Assembly (NCBI GenBank): GCA_017607445.1
Contig: JAEVHH010000001.1
Location: 3,100,001-3,164,000 of the forward strand
DNA length: 64,000 nucleotides
Source of the DNA: Histoplasma ohiense
Taxonomy: Eukaryota; Ascomycota; Eurotiomycetes; Onygenales; Ajellomycetaceae
Direction of reading: 5' to 3'
The translations under genes and the position numbers were made by a program. The notes below the pieces were generated by a model that saw nothing but the letters and a program-made list of their open reading frames with translations, did no database searches and was not told the DNA's origin. Of the stretch, positions 48,701 to 60,394 are shown piece after piece; the first letter of the stretch is position 1, and the number at the start of each line of letters is the position of its first letter.

Positions 48701-50545
48701 CAGCGACATGAGCCTCCAAGACCTGAACGGGACGATAGAAGAAGATGTGGCTCACAACCTCCTAGCCCTACCACAGTTGAGGATTCCAATCCGCCTAATA
48801 GACCTGAGAAGCGAAATGAGCGTGAAGAGAAGAAACTTGCAAATCTTAATGCTCACCCATTATCACGCTCAGAGGATCTCCCAACGGGACCAAGAGGAGA
48901 CAGATCCACTCATCCCGCAGCGGGTGATAACCGTCATGGCCAAGACTCGCGATCATCGTACCCGCCACCAACGTCAGACTCGTCCTATGGCAGGTTGAAT
49001 CAAGATTCGAGATTTCCCTCACGCTCGCAGGAGCAGTTTGAGAGGCCTCAAGATATCCCGTCAGGCCCAAGGAGAAATCCTTCCCAGCGTGGTGGGAGAA
49101 ACGCTCCGTTGTTGCAGCCTCTTCCAATTCCGCCACAAGCTTCGGACCGCCAGCCACCCACAGGACCATCTCACCGACTACCCACGCGGAATCCTCCCCA
49201 TCAGGATCAGCAGTCCGCCTCAACTTCGTCATCTATGCCTGTTCCCCTAGACAATGTTGACACGTCCGGCATTCATCCTGACCGCCTAAAAGCACTACAA
49301 GCTCCCGGGGACGATGGAACTCAACCGTCTTCGCCTCCATCAACCTTACCACCTTCCGGTCCTCGGGGTGGTGGCCATCAGCATTCTGTCCCTCCGACAA
49401 CCACTCGAGGGGCACCTGGGCCTTCATTTCCAGGAGAGAGGGGGCGGGCAGATAAACGATTTGCAGGCTTGAGTAGCATGCTTCAGCAATTTGGGGGTGC
49501 AGCAGATAAACCCGGGATGGGGACTTCAATAAGGGGAAGGGGTGCGAATCGCGCTGGTAGCAATTCAATCAATGCTCCATCACCTCAATCTACCAGACCA
49601 CAAACTCCCGTTGGAGGGAAGGCTGACAATTATTCTGGTACCGCACCTTCCTCAGGAACGCCAAGGCCAGAGCTTTTCCCTGGTCGCTCTGGTGTCGGAC
49701 AGACACCACCACAAGAAGAAGCTCGTGGACTTACTCGAGCTGGCCGGAGAGCTGAAATTATAGAGAAGGCGGCAACAGAGTCACGACGATCCCCTCATCA
49801 CTCTAGTGGTACTCATACTCCAGATCGGGAAAGAGATCGTGAACGGGACCGTGAGAGAGAACGCCAAAGAGACAAGGACCGGCAATACCGAGATCGGGAC
49901 CGGGAACGCGACTCCAGTCGGAGAGGTGAAGAGGAAAGTGGGAGGCCCAGTGCTAAACGGGATGAGTATCGAGAACGCCATCGAGACGGGGATCGTGACC
50001 GTGATAGAGGTCGGGCAACAGAAACCAGCGCTAGGGACCAAGCTCGCAACTCACGAGAATCCTCATCGCGAAGAGCTGCTCAGAGCTCGAGCGCAAACAG
50101 GGAGCCTGTCTCCGCTACCAGGCGGAGGGACAAGCGAGAACGTGAAGAGGGGCCCCAAGAGAGCCACAACCGTGTCGGTAATTCTGACCTTTCCCCGCTG
50201 CCACCTCCACCGCCTCCCCCACTACCTCCAAGCGATCAGGAAGGCCGCAGATGGAGTAGTGGTGGTCGAGGTGACGATCGCAATAGAGATCGTGAGCGGG
50301 ACCGGGACCGGGACCACGATCGCGATCGAGATCGAGATCGAGAGCGTCGAGATGTGGGTAGCGGCCGTGGAGGTAATGGTGGTGGTGGTGGTGGTGGTGG
50401 GACAGGCAACAACAACAACAACAATGGAGGCACTTGGCCCAGGAAACGCGGAAGACCCGCTGTCCCCAGCATGGATGGCCGATCCAACGTTGCTGGTTCC
50501 GCAAGAAATGGAGCTGAAAATAAAAGACCCAGACGCGGCCATTGA
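42775..50545 (+). CDS. THO2: THO complex subunit 2 (Tho2)
   Basis: The largest scaffold of the nuclear THO complex, which loads export factors on nascent mRNA and prevents R-loops. Two exons, 42775-47645 and 47707-50545, join in frame for 2,569 residues. After a basic Gly/Gln/Arg-rich start, the conserved helical body begins near residue 122 (ATYYAYDYVTQECIDSWISTG). A middle region has KVLLLKSLLAIGALPESLY and LSHFPREVRYSIYAEWYSGQ. The C-terminal Tho2 domain lies about residues 1,240-1,580 (LTWEV-like RSTWEVVGLPFF, RLQKEKDRWF, EQCLLPRLLLSPIDAFYSFK, SGGEYMHIRNAISVL). The second exon codes a long disordered tail. It is rich in Pro and Ser, then in Arg with Asp/Glu (DRERDRERDRERERQ), and ends with Gly and Asn runs. 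The start context CACCATGG is strong. Confidence 0.95.
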
Positions 50546-51579
50546 TCGATTTTGTGTTTTCAAGAGACTGGATTATTTAGTTACTTGCCAACCTCTTTCT
50601 TTGTGTTTTGTATCATTACATTTTATCACGTTCCCTACTATACGAGCACTCACAATTTTCTGTTCCTATTTCAGAGTCAGGGATAGGTGTCATTGAAAAC
50701 TTTATCTTTGTGTCTCAAGAGTCATTTTGGCGGTATTAGAGTTGTATATGGACATTACCAAATTTTCATTGTTTATTGACGCATTGGATCTCGAGTTATG
50801 TTGCTCTCTTTTAAATATCCTCCCCATCCGCATGTGCTGTGTGTTTTCCCCGTTCCCCTGCAACTGGCATATTCCGGCGATACATCATCATTTTCCTTGA
50901 TCATCTCTACTAGCTCTAGTCTTCGAAAAGTACAATCTTCCCTCGTTTCTTTCGTAATTACTTATTTTTTGCCAAGTAGGGATGGATGGTATTTCTTGTG
51001 CGGCGATTCTACTGACGAAATGTCTTGTTTTGGCCCGCTTGAAGGGGTATATTGTATTTGAGGTGTGCTTAACCCCAAAAATAAGGCATCCGCTTCTAGG
51101 ATGAAAGCGGATTTCCCAGCACAAGCATGGTGGAACATAAAGGCGTTGGAATTCGCCTGATAGTTGGATGGGTTGAATTAATACGTTAATATAGTTCAAG
51201 AATACGTCGTGCGAAAAATAAGAATATGAATTTCTGGGTAGAGAGACAAGGGATTCGTCGGTGTAGTTCGCCAGATGAAACGGTAGACGAAGAATGCCCC
51301 CAACTTCAGAAAAATCCTGGTATGTATGTTACAGGTTGTGAAAAAACAATACTAGGAAAAACTGTCTATGAACAATATTGCTCGCCAAAAAGATGAATAT
51401 GAAATTATATCGCCGCAGAATCAATGCAGGGGTTTATACAACGACTAACAAAAGGATAATATACTGACCAAGGTGATGATGGCTGGTAAGGGGGTTTTTT
51501 TCCTGGTTTCATCCAGGCAAAATAAGCAAGGAAAGAGGACAACATCCTCGGAGCACCTCGATACACTAGACCTCAGCAG
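50546..51579. other. 3' ends of convergent genes
   Basis: Between the THO2 stop and the stop of the minus-strand unknown gene. No other gene is seen. Confidence 0.5.
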
Positions 51580-53111
51580 CTACCTCGTCTCCACGACAGC
51601 ACTGAAGCCAAGAACGTTATTCACTTTTGGGATGGACTTCTTTTTTCCGAGAGCCATGCTCGACAATTTCCTCACTAGCGTATACTTTGTCTGCTGGTCC
51701 CATAGAAGTTGAGCCCGCTCGTCCAAATTGGCATCTGCGGGTTTGTCTGATTGCTGCCCGTTGGCGCCAACCACAGCACAGGTTGGCGACATGGGCCGGA
51801 TTGGGGTATTTGAGTCAAGGGCCACTGCAGCTCTCTCTGTTATCGGTGCCGGAACGGTACGTCTGCCAGTCATTTTTTCTATGACTGCACGTTGAAGGTC
51901 CAAACGACGTTGTCTTTCCTCGTCTGCACTCATCTCTTTTTCCAGCCCGTTTTCGTCGATTATTGTTTTCCCGCCAGTGGATCGCGAGTTCCATGATTGT
52001 GAATGAGGAAGAGGTTTTATAAATAGATCTCCGTCGTCTTGATTATCCCAGATTGGGGGTAAATCGGTATCAATTATGTATGTTTGTTTGGTGTGGGTTT
52101 CTGTTTGGTACTCGTTGCTTTCCATCAACAAGCTAGAAAGGCTGTCGGATTCTTCTGCCTGGGATTCGTGAGGCGACATATTCCATTCTTTGGAGGAAGT
52201 TATAGGGTGACACCCTTCATTGATAGGATCGTGTAGAATTGCACTCCGTAGCCACGTATCTATCTGCTCCGTTTCAGTTGGAGTACCCTCAATCGTCCAA
52301 ATATCCGTCACCATGTCATTTGAAGATGAGACACTATATGGAGGTGTCTTGTTTCTTTGAAACATCGAATCCTCCCAATATTCTGCAAGCGGGTTGGTAT
52401 CAGTTTCGCGAAAGGAGTATTTCCCACTGCCGGATGGACTTCGGAATTTCGATTCATATTTGGGCAACGATATCTTGCTCACGACTTCATCAGCAAGTAG
52501 CCAGGACGCTTGTTTGTACTCAAACACATCCACGAAGCAGTCATGTGATATTTCTTGTTTCTCTTCCAGGTCTATGATCACATCGAATTTGCTTTTGTTC
52601 TCCAGATCTGAAGTGCCATTCTCGTTCTCATTTGACAGATGGGATTCCTCATTATTAACACTTGAAGCGATATGATTCGGGATAGCAAACGATGGGATCT
52701 TCAAGTCGGGGAAGCGAGAACCCGAGATATTCGCATTCGCCGGGTCAGCGCAAGTATCAAATTCAGTCCATCTTTCAGGACATTCAATTTTCCTGGAAAG
52801 CAAGAGGCATGCTTTCTGTAACTGCCGTTCTGTCGCAGGAGGTAGGTATTGTCGATCGATTAAGGGCGACCGTGGTCTTGAGCTAGCAACTGGATTGCCG
52901 ATGTCATAATATCGGTTCTGATCCTCTACATCCTCGCGGGCTCTCTGAGGCGCTCGCATCTACAGTATGTTACTACAGGAAGATTGGGCCTGGAGTGATG
53001 TGTAGCGAGGATTAAGAGGGGACAAACAAGAATGAACAAGAAACGTACATTAGTAATGAAATTGGAAAGTTGCCGTATCATGATGGAATGCACCCAGGCA
53101 ATCGACGACAC
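51580..53111 (-). CDS. Unknown fungal protein, 480 residues
   Basis: Exons are 53049-53111 and 51580-52959 on the minus strand. The join puts MSSIAWVHSIMIRQLSNFITN in front of MRAPQRAREDVEDQNRYYDIGNP with phase-0 splice sites GTACGT...CTGTAG. I do not recognise a domain. The short first exon is amphipathic and could be a targeting or membrane-contact helix. Next comes a segment with LPPATERQLQKACLLLSRKIECPERWTEFD, probably helical and the most protein-like part. The middle is polar and acidic, with many Ser, Glu and Asp residues. Near the C-terminus a basic amphipathic stretch (EEERQRRLDLQRAVIEKMTGRR) and LVRKLSSMALGKKKS stand out. It may start at 52959 if the first exon is not used. Low complexity limits any functional call. 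Confidence 0.7.
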
Positions 53112-55187
53112 AGTTTCACAAGGGGCTCGGTTTGCAGAAGTTTCTTAGCTCGGAAGCCTTTGTTTCTTGATATGGTTCAAGGAAACCTAGTCTCTCCTCA
53201 TTCCTGATGAGAATGAGCGATTAAGGTATATCAAATCTTGCATTCTCTAAACGAAAGAAGACAGCAAGAATCACAGACGTCAGGGAGGCAGCAAACCTGT
53301 TCAGTTATGTCTTGGTATGATCCGATGCATGACCGTCCTGTCGAGAGAAAGTCCACTCGCAAGAGATGAGAGAGAACTTGGTGTGAAAGCTGAGAAATAT
53401 GTGAGATTATTGTTGGGGGGTTTGGATTGGTTCGTCCCCTCTACTACCAGCATGGCGCTGGTGTGAGAGAGCTCTTTTGCCCCAGTGGCCTAACAATTAT
53501 TGCTTCAAGGGGTCAGAATCCCGGGGCCAAATATGGTGACATCCGCAGGGATTGTGTAACCAGTATTGAATGGCGTTTGGATGAACAAGGGCTGCTCCGA
53601 GTAATTTCATCCGATCATTAAGGCCACCGATCACAAATGAACAACTAAACAGGAGCTGGTCAAGATGTGATTGACACTGTGGGATATGATCGGAGAGAAA
53701 TGACTTGGAAGCTTTATTTTCCTTCAACCAGTGCACCAGGAGATGTAAGAGGCATCCAAAACGACAAAAACTTTGTCTCGCTCTCGCAGCAATGGCCATG
53801 ATAAATCCAGAGATTGTGTTCATTTTGTTAATCCCGCAGGCCCATATTTTATGCCCATAACCGACAAGGTTTTGCGGTTTATCAATCCAATCCAACGTCA
53901 ACTCTAAGCCATTATAAACTAGCTTTGGTTTCGTATGTCCTGAAACAGCAACATAAAACTCACCCACAACCCCTGGACCAAACTGCTCCACACAGCTGTC
54001 ATGAAACAAGCAGGAGAAAAATTGGCCCATTGGTCATGCTGTCCAATGAGTACGGAAAATGGAGATGAGTGACATGGATGATTTTCTGCCCCAAGGAGAC
54101 CAATATGGCGGAAGCTAGGGCCTTCGAACCAGTGGCTACTGTTGATATTTCTGTGGAAAAAAAAAAAAGGGGGATATGCCCATCTCCTGGTGCTTTCGAA
54201 CTACTACTCAACTTGACATGATTGCGCAAACCCAGCCTCTCCACATGTCCAGGTCCCGGCAGCCAGCGGAGGTGCCCGCCCAAACTCGCATTTGCGCCAC
54301 CGACTGGCACTCCAGATTGTTGCGTGGAAAACCGTTCTTGGTGGGCGGCGAAAGTTAGAACTTGCGGGGAGAGTTGTCGGCAATCCCCAAAGAGCCCTCC
54401 CTGTCCTGATGTGGTTTCATCATCAGCAATGAGGCAGGGTCTCTTCAACTGTGGAAATGCCGCCATTCTTGTGAAACTTCAGACGCTACTGAGTTTCTTC
54501 ATCGTGAATCCAATTGACCCAGGCTTCAACCATATTTCTCTTGGGGATGGTTATGGACGCCCCATTTATTTATCGTTATAACAGTGTCATTTATTTCCCT
54601 TGTACTCCGGTTATTTGGTAAGAATTGGAGATGGAGATCTGTTATGGCATTTGAACAACGGGGTTAGTGGTATTTCAGAGTGGCGGTAGCTATCCGCTGA
54701 ATGCTTACGCAGTAAAGTGACTGGTGTACGCGTACTTGCTCACCAGGCAAATACAGCATCGACGATGAGGGCATCAACAGTGACGATATCATGTCATATA
54801 TTCCATGGTTTCGTCGTAACTAGTTTATCACAACTCAGCGTGCGTGGCGCTTTTCCGGCTGTTGCGTTTGAAAATGTTCATCGAGGCATATTTCAAATCC
54901 ATATAGGGGAATGTAGGGGACGACTATTTCATTCTTCTTAACGTCCATCCCCGTAATGCCAACCAGTCTTCGCAATATCTACCCTAACCCCATAAGCCCT
55001 CTCAGCAACGGCTACGGTATTCATATCAACCTTCACAATCCGTATCCCATTCTCAAGACCTCAAAACTACTCGGAAAAACACCAAATGGAAATGCAACTT
55101 GGCTCAACTCTATATAGCCTTCTTCCGACAGACTCCCAGCGTTGCAGGATGCGATGGCGCAGGTATTTTCATGAATGTACTGTACAT
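53112..55187. other. Intergenic stretch leading to the AT-rich block
   Basis: It contains the second LTR-like insertion (53411-53495). Two long minus frames, 53497-54030 (177 codons) and 53999-54466 (155 codons), overlap but show no family signature and I do not call them. An A12 run lies near 54,160. Confidence 0.4.
53411..53495. mobile_element. 85-bp solo-LTR-like insertion, copy 2
   Basis: It begins TGTTGGG and ends CCTAACA, flanked on both sides by the 5-bp direct repeat ATTAT (53406-53410 and 53496-53500). It shares with the copy at 11963-12039 the blocks TTCGTCCCCTCTA/GCTCGTCCCCTCTA, ACCAGCATGGCGCTGGT and GAGCTCTTTTG. It differs by small insertions in the G run and before GGCCTAACA. 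Different target duplications show two separate insertion events. Confidence 0.75.
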
Positions 55188-55367
55188 TCAGGGCCTGTTC
55201 GGTGTGGCCGTGTGTACTTATTCTTTTTGCACAGATCTCCACTTTTTTTTAAAAAGTACAGCTCAATATGACGACCATTCAGTGGGCAGGGTGGCTGTAC
55301 ATTACAGCTTCTTTTTGTAAAGTACAGATGAAAAAGGCCAGATATTCAGTGGATTGAGTGGCTGTAC
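55188..55367. repeat. Imperfect units with GTACAG/CTGTAC ends at the composition boundary
   Basis: Two units of 48-49 bp (55253-55300 and 55319-55367) both run from AAAGTACAG through ATTCAGTGG to GTGGCTGTAC. A third, looser relative lies at about 55188-55217 (ATTCAGGGCCTGTTCGGTGTGGCCGTG in pieces). The ends GTACAGC and GCTGTAC are inverted repeats. They may be subterminal repeats of a DNA transposon, but the other end was not found. Confidence 0.55.
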
Positions 55368-55481
55368 TCACATGTTTCACCAAGATCATATGAATAAGCA
55401 GTATTTAACTTCAACAGTGTGTGACAGTGTAGAGCAGTGTAGAATAGCATTCATAGTGGAGGTAGTTAACTAATATTGATT

Positions 55482-55506
55482 AGAAAGAAGCTTCAAGCTT
55501 CTTTCT
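55482..55506. repeat. Perfect 12-bp inverted repeat
   Basis: AGAAAGAAGCTT and AAGCTTCTTTCT are exact reverse complements with one base between them. A similar but imperfect AAGCTT-centred palindrome occurs in the LTR-like start of the Ty3 element near 59,987-60,018. Confidence 0.9.
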
Positions 55507-55521
55507 TCATCATACAGAAGA

Positions 55522-55779
55522 TTGTCAGTGAAGATCAGTATGAAAAATAGTCAGCAACAGAATGATGAGATGAACAAGCAGATTCTACAAACTGCAATTC
55601 AACAGTATATCAGTTCTCATCAACAATTGCTTGTCAAAATAACCATGAATCTGATGATGAGAATCTCTTTGATGTCACAGAAAAGAGTATTATATGAAAG
55701 ATCTCTCATCAGTGCTCTGTATACTACTCAGCTGCTGAATTCAAATACTCACTCTAATCATATTAAAAATGTGACCTAG
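55522..55779 (+). other. Open frame of a possible retroelement remnant
   Basis: An 85-codon frame, Gln/Asn/Ser-rich (MKNSQQQNDEMNKQILQTAIQQ...), starts just after the inverted repeat and is cut where the TA-flanked element begins. Composition and position resemble the start of a gag region, but no motif proves it. Confidence 0.25.
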
Positions 55780-56624
55780 ACTGGCCGTGTGACCATGCAT
55801 GGGACTGGGACTAAATATTTCTTCAGTTCCATTATCAAATTTCTTAGTCCTGGTCTCATATAGTGTTTATTAAATTAGTCACTTTACACTGTTTATATTA
55901 TAAATCTAGTCCCAGGTCATGTTCTTCTTATAAATTACTGATTCTGGTCCCATTTGGTCCCATTTCACATGATTTACCCTATATAGATGATATCATGCTA
56001 TGAGCATTACCAAAAATCATTACCTATCAAAAGAAGTTTAGTGTATTTATGCTCTAGTTCTATTTTGAACTAGTAATGATAGTGATAGATAGATTCACTG
56101 CAGTAGATAGGTTGGCAGCGATAGATTAGCAGTGATAGATAGATTGGCAGCAGCGATAGATTAGCAGCGATAGATAGATTCGCCGCGGTAGATAGCTTAG
56201 TAGCGAGGGATAGCTTAGCAGCGAGGGATAGCTTAGCAGCGAGGGATAGCTTAGCAGCGAGGGATAGATTAGCAGCGAGGGATAGCTTAGCAAGATTGGC
56301 AGCAGTAGCTGGTAGATAGAGGTAATATCTCCACCAATCATATCGTCAGATTGATATCTAGATATGTATTATATAATCATCAGAATGAGATCAAACCTCA
56401 GTCAAAATCATAGTCAGTCTCAGGTCATGTTCTTATTTTTGATAGTCAGTCACTTTACATGAAATATCAAGATTTATTAGTCCCATTTCACTCATGTTCT
56501 AATAATTCTAAGTCACTTTACACTCTCATTCTGATCCTGGTCCCACTGGAAATCACGCCAAGAAATGGACTGGGACCAAACCAAACCAAACCAAATATGT
56601 AAGTCATGGTCCCACCAGCCAGTC
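55779..56624. mobile_element. 846-bp inverted-repeat element flanked by TA
   Basis: The left end GACTGGCCGTGTGACCATG matches the reverse complement of the right end, GACTGGCTGGTGGGACCATG, in its first seven and last seven bases. Both ends abut TA (55777-55778 and 56625-56626), the target duplication of Tc1/mariner-type elements. Many GGTCCCA/TGGGACC motifs and two copies of CAGGTCATGTTCTT lie inside, as subterminal repeats would. There is no transposase, so this would be a non-autonomous (MITE-like) or decayed element. It contains an 18-bp minisatellite. Confidence 0.5.
56201..56290. repeat. 18-bp minisatellite, five units
   Basis: Five head-to-tail copies of CAGCGAGGGATAGCTTAG with one or two changes. 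Looser GATAGATTAGCAGC-type relatives extend to the left to about 56,080. The antisense LSYPSL repeat frame is a by-product. Confidence 0.95.
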
Positions 56625-56637
56625 TATTGACATTGCT

Positions 56638-56688
56638 AGATATCATCATTAGATATCATCATTAGATATCATCATTAGATATCATCAT
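56638..56688. repeat. 13-bp tandem repeat, about four units
   Basis: Copies of AGATATCATCATT run head to tail just outside the right end of the TA-flanked element. Confidence 0.95.
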
Positions 56689-57015
56689 CAATATATACCA
56701 TTGGTAGATATCATTCATTCAAGCCGATGAGCAGATAAAGAGACAGATAGACATTCAGATAGTCATCTAATAAATCAGCATTGTCAGATAGATAAGCAGC
56801 TAAATAATAATGTTTATTCTTACAGAGATTGATTGAATATTGAGCAGTTATGTTGATTGAAAGAGAGAGAGATAAATAGATAGCTAGCTATCTAGCTAGC
56901 GCTCTCAATTGTATCAGTAATTGATTGAATATTATATAGATAGATAGATGTAAATCATCATATTTCAAATACTTGCTATTTGATTGTAATTGCTATGTTC
57001 TCTATATATTATACA

Positions 57016-57078
57016 AGCCGCAATCGCTCGCTTGCGCTCGCTTATCCAGCTTGAAAACGCGCCGTTTAATCCCTCGGG
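57016..57078. other. CpG-dense island inside the AT-rich block
   Basis: About ten CG dinucleotides fall in some 63 bases (CGCTCGCTTGCGCTCGCTT ... ACGCGCCG ... CTCGGG). The kilobases on either side have almost none. No coding content is apparent. Confidence 0.8.
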
Positions 57079-59099
57079 TAAATGTAATGAGATCAATGAT
57101 ACAGAGAATAGTGCAGTCCAGACTCTTATAGACATGTCAATATATATATAAGACTCAAATCAGCACTAAATTATTGTAGTATCAGAAGAATAATATAAAA
57201 ATAATGAGAGTTGTTGAAAATATTCTGTATAATAATTACAATTTCAGAAACAGTAGAGAGATTCTCTCAGCAGTGATCATTATCTATCTTCAGTTATATA
57301 ATAGAGTTCAAATCAATACATACAGCAGAGCTGTCTTATAGTATCTTTTATATAGACTGATAAAATTGAATAAAAGAATTAATTTTAGAAATATTAGCAG
57401 TCAACAATATAACAGAAAAATATAGAAAAGCAAATGAACAAACAGTAAATAATATAATACAAATATAATTAAATATATTAGAATATATGATAAAATTTAT
57501 ACTTATATAAAACAGATATTTTCATCTGATTCAGACTCTAACAGCTCTTACAGATGATAGAGTTTTCTCTGTATTTAAAATAATATCAAATCATCAATAA
57601 TCAGATAATCAAGATATAAATTCTATTTATATTTAAAAAATATAAATATCAGAACAGAGTTGTAGTTTTAAATATATCTATAAAAATACTTTATATCAGC
57701 TGTATTGTTATTAAATAGTTTATATAACTCTGATGAAAATTCTTTGACAGATAATAATTTTATAGCATCTTTTATACAGTATATAAAAAATACTGAAAAA
57801 TTTTTAATAATTTATCTATACATTTATCAATTCAATATTTAGCTCTGCAGAGAGAGCAGTAAATATTCATTTAATTAAAACTAAATAATTGACAATGATA
57901 AATATAGAAATGAAAGTTACAGAGAATAGATTAACAACTGTAAATAATTAAAAAATTAACAACTGATTCAGAAATAGTTGAATCAATTTAAAGATTAAAA
58001 TCATCAAAAATCAACTGATTTAGTAAATTTATATATATATATAATCAGCAAACTCATCTACTGCAGAAACTGCAGTGACAGTTGTCAAATAATAATATTT
58101 AATATTATAGATATATTTATAATTAAAAGCTCAGTAATCAATACAGTTCTTAAAAAATAAATAACAATATAAAATAGATGAGATAGATAATTTTTATAGT
58201 ATATATCACAGTATAACAGCTTAACTGTGAGAATTGATGATAGTGTGAAAAGTGAATAGTGAAAGATAGTAAATAGTATAGTGAATTATAATAACAATAG
58301 TAATTGTAGTAGTAATAATAGTAGCTAATTACTAAGAAGAAAAAGAAAGAGAGAAGAATATATACAAAATACATACATTCATATATATATACATATAGAA
58401 ATAGCAGTAGCAAGAATATAATGAAAAGAGATAAAAATAAACAAAGATAATATAATAAGAAAATAATAAATGAATATATTATATCAACTTACTATAAATT
58501 AAGTATAGAAACAACTATATCTCTCAATAATAGATGAAAGATTTAAATTAAATATATCTCATATATACAATACTGAGTTTGATAATTTGTAGAGTATGTA
58601 CAGAATAATGCATTGAATTGAGACTATTTAAATATACTAAAAAAATGAGAATCTCCACACACTGAGCAGAGACACATGAAATGAGTATATTAATGAATAT
58701 ATATAGATTGTAATGAATATAGAGAAGAGTATAAAAAATGTAAATATAATAGAAAACATCTGTAAAGAAAAGAATAAAAATTAATATCAGAGCTGTATTA
58801 TAATAGATTAGTATTTGTTAGTAGTTAATTTATACAATTAACTTCTCTTCTGTATTTATTTATTACTTATACAATCAATTTCTTTTCTGTATCTATTTAT
58901 TTCTGTTATTATATTCTATATTTGTATAGTCTCTAACAATTTTTCTGTGTAATCTCTTCTATTTCATACTTCACATTTATATAGTTTTAATAATTCTTTT
59001 ATATAATTTTTAATGTTTTTCTGTTCTGTGTTTCACTGTGAGACAGCTTTTTTTATTCTGATCTTCTTTCTATAAGAATTCTCTTTGTACAATTTTTTC
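57079..59099. other. AT-rich desert, no gene seen
   Basis: About 2 kb of extreme A+T sequence with long TATA/ATAA runs and virtually no CG dinucleotides. Open frames are short and of biased composition only (for example Tyr/Phe/Ile-rich at 58150-58413, minus). It is probably decayed repeats beyond recognition. Confidence 0.7.
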
Positions 59100-59294
59100 T
59101 TCTGATTTCTTTTCTCTTTCTTTTCTTAATCAATTCATAATCTGTATTTAGAATAGTGCTAGTGTAAGAAATCTGCACTAAGTTATCAGTGCTGAGCTGA
59201 AATTGGCAATTGCTCTAAAAAGATATGACATTGCTGAACATTGCATCATCAACATTATATCAAGTTTGAAATCAAGACATTATCTTATCACTTG
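59100..59294. repeat. 195-bp direct repeat, copy 1
   Basis: It matches 59696-59890 over 195 bases without gaps, with three differences by eye, all transitions. After CACTTG this copy runs on into CATTATACTAC. Confidence 0.95.
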
Positions 59295-59695
59295 CATTAT
59301 ACTACATCATCTACATCATAGCAAGTTCAATCTGTTTACAATACTGTGTATATAGATAGCAGCTGACTCAATCTTCTAGAGATCAGCAGATCATTCTGTT
59401 TTAATTTGACCTCTACATTCTACAATATCAATATTAGTTCAAATTCTCTTCAATATATTACTGTATTATCTTCTACAGCTTAATTCTTGCAGAGTCTTAA
59501 GAACTTCTTATAATAGCAGCTAATTCTCACATCACTGCTTACAGCTAGATTGTTAATTGAAGTACATCTGTTACATGTACAGAGAGCTGTTCAATCCATT
59601 CATGAATTTGATGAGATTCATGTGATATCACATGAGGTCATGTTACAGTATTTTTTTCAGGGAAAAAGTTGGTTTTTCTATAATATAAAGAGAGA

Positions 59696-59890
59696 TTCTG
59701 ATTTCTTTTCTCTTTCTTTTCTTAATCAATTCATAATCTGTATTTAGAATAGTGCTAGTGTAAGAAATCTGCACTAAGTTATCAGTGCTGAGCTGAAATT
59801 GACAATTGCTCTAAAAAGATATGACATTGCTGAACATTGCATCATCAACATTATATCAAGTTTGAAATCAAGATATTATCTTACCACTTG
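59696..59890. repeat. 195-bp direct repeat, copy 2, ending at the Ty3 element
   Basis: Same sequence as 59100-59294, offset 596 bases. Similarity stops exactly at CACTTG, where TGTGGTAATT of the retrotransposon begins. Confidence 0.95.
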
Positions 59891-60194
59891 TGTGGTAATT
59901 TCGGCTTATTATTCTTCCGTGGCGTATGCCACTCTCTATTACTAAGGATGGCATACACTACTGCACTAGTTATTTTGTATAAGAAGAGCTGCAAAGCTTA
60001 GAAGCTTTGAACAGCTCAAGCAACCTTTGAACTACATCTGATAGCATGTCTAAATCAAAGAGAGCATACACTTCTGAGGGTGTGATAATTCCACCTACAA
60101 CACAAGTTGTAGTTATCATGTCAGTGTGATCATCTCTACACTCTAGAGCTTGATTGTATGAATGAGCAGTGAAGTCAGAATGCTTCCAATTGCA
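59891..60194 (+). repeat. Probable 5' LTR of the Ty3 element
   Basis: It begins TGTGG and ends ...CAATTGCA just before the candidate primer-binding site at 60199. An alternative end is TACAACA at 60102. Without the 3' copy the boundary cannot be fixed. The start is well supported by the break in the 195-bp repeat. Confidence 0.5.
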
Positions 60195-60394
60195 AAATTG
60201 GTAGCAGACAACTCACCATCATACATGAGGCAAGCTGAGGGCATAGAAAGGTGGTGTAGAGGTGGACAATGGTTCAAAGAATCACTCTACTCACAAGCTT
60301 AAGAAGAAGTCAGTCAGTCATATGATCAAGAAGATATCAACAAGAAATCAACTATAAATGATATTCTTAAGATATAGAGAAAAGTATATGACTG

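Noticed and set aside
53497..54466. Two overlapping minus frames of 177 and 155 codons
   Set aside because: They overlap in different frames, have no family signature, and the first ends in the flank of the LTR-like insertion.
56126..56341. Minus frame with LSYPSL protein repeats
   Set aside because: It is produced by the 18-bp minisatellite, whose period is a multiple of three. No sign of a real gene.
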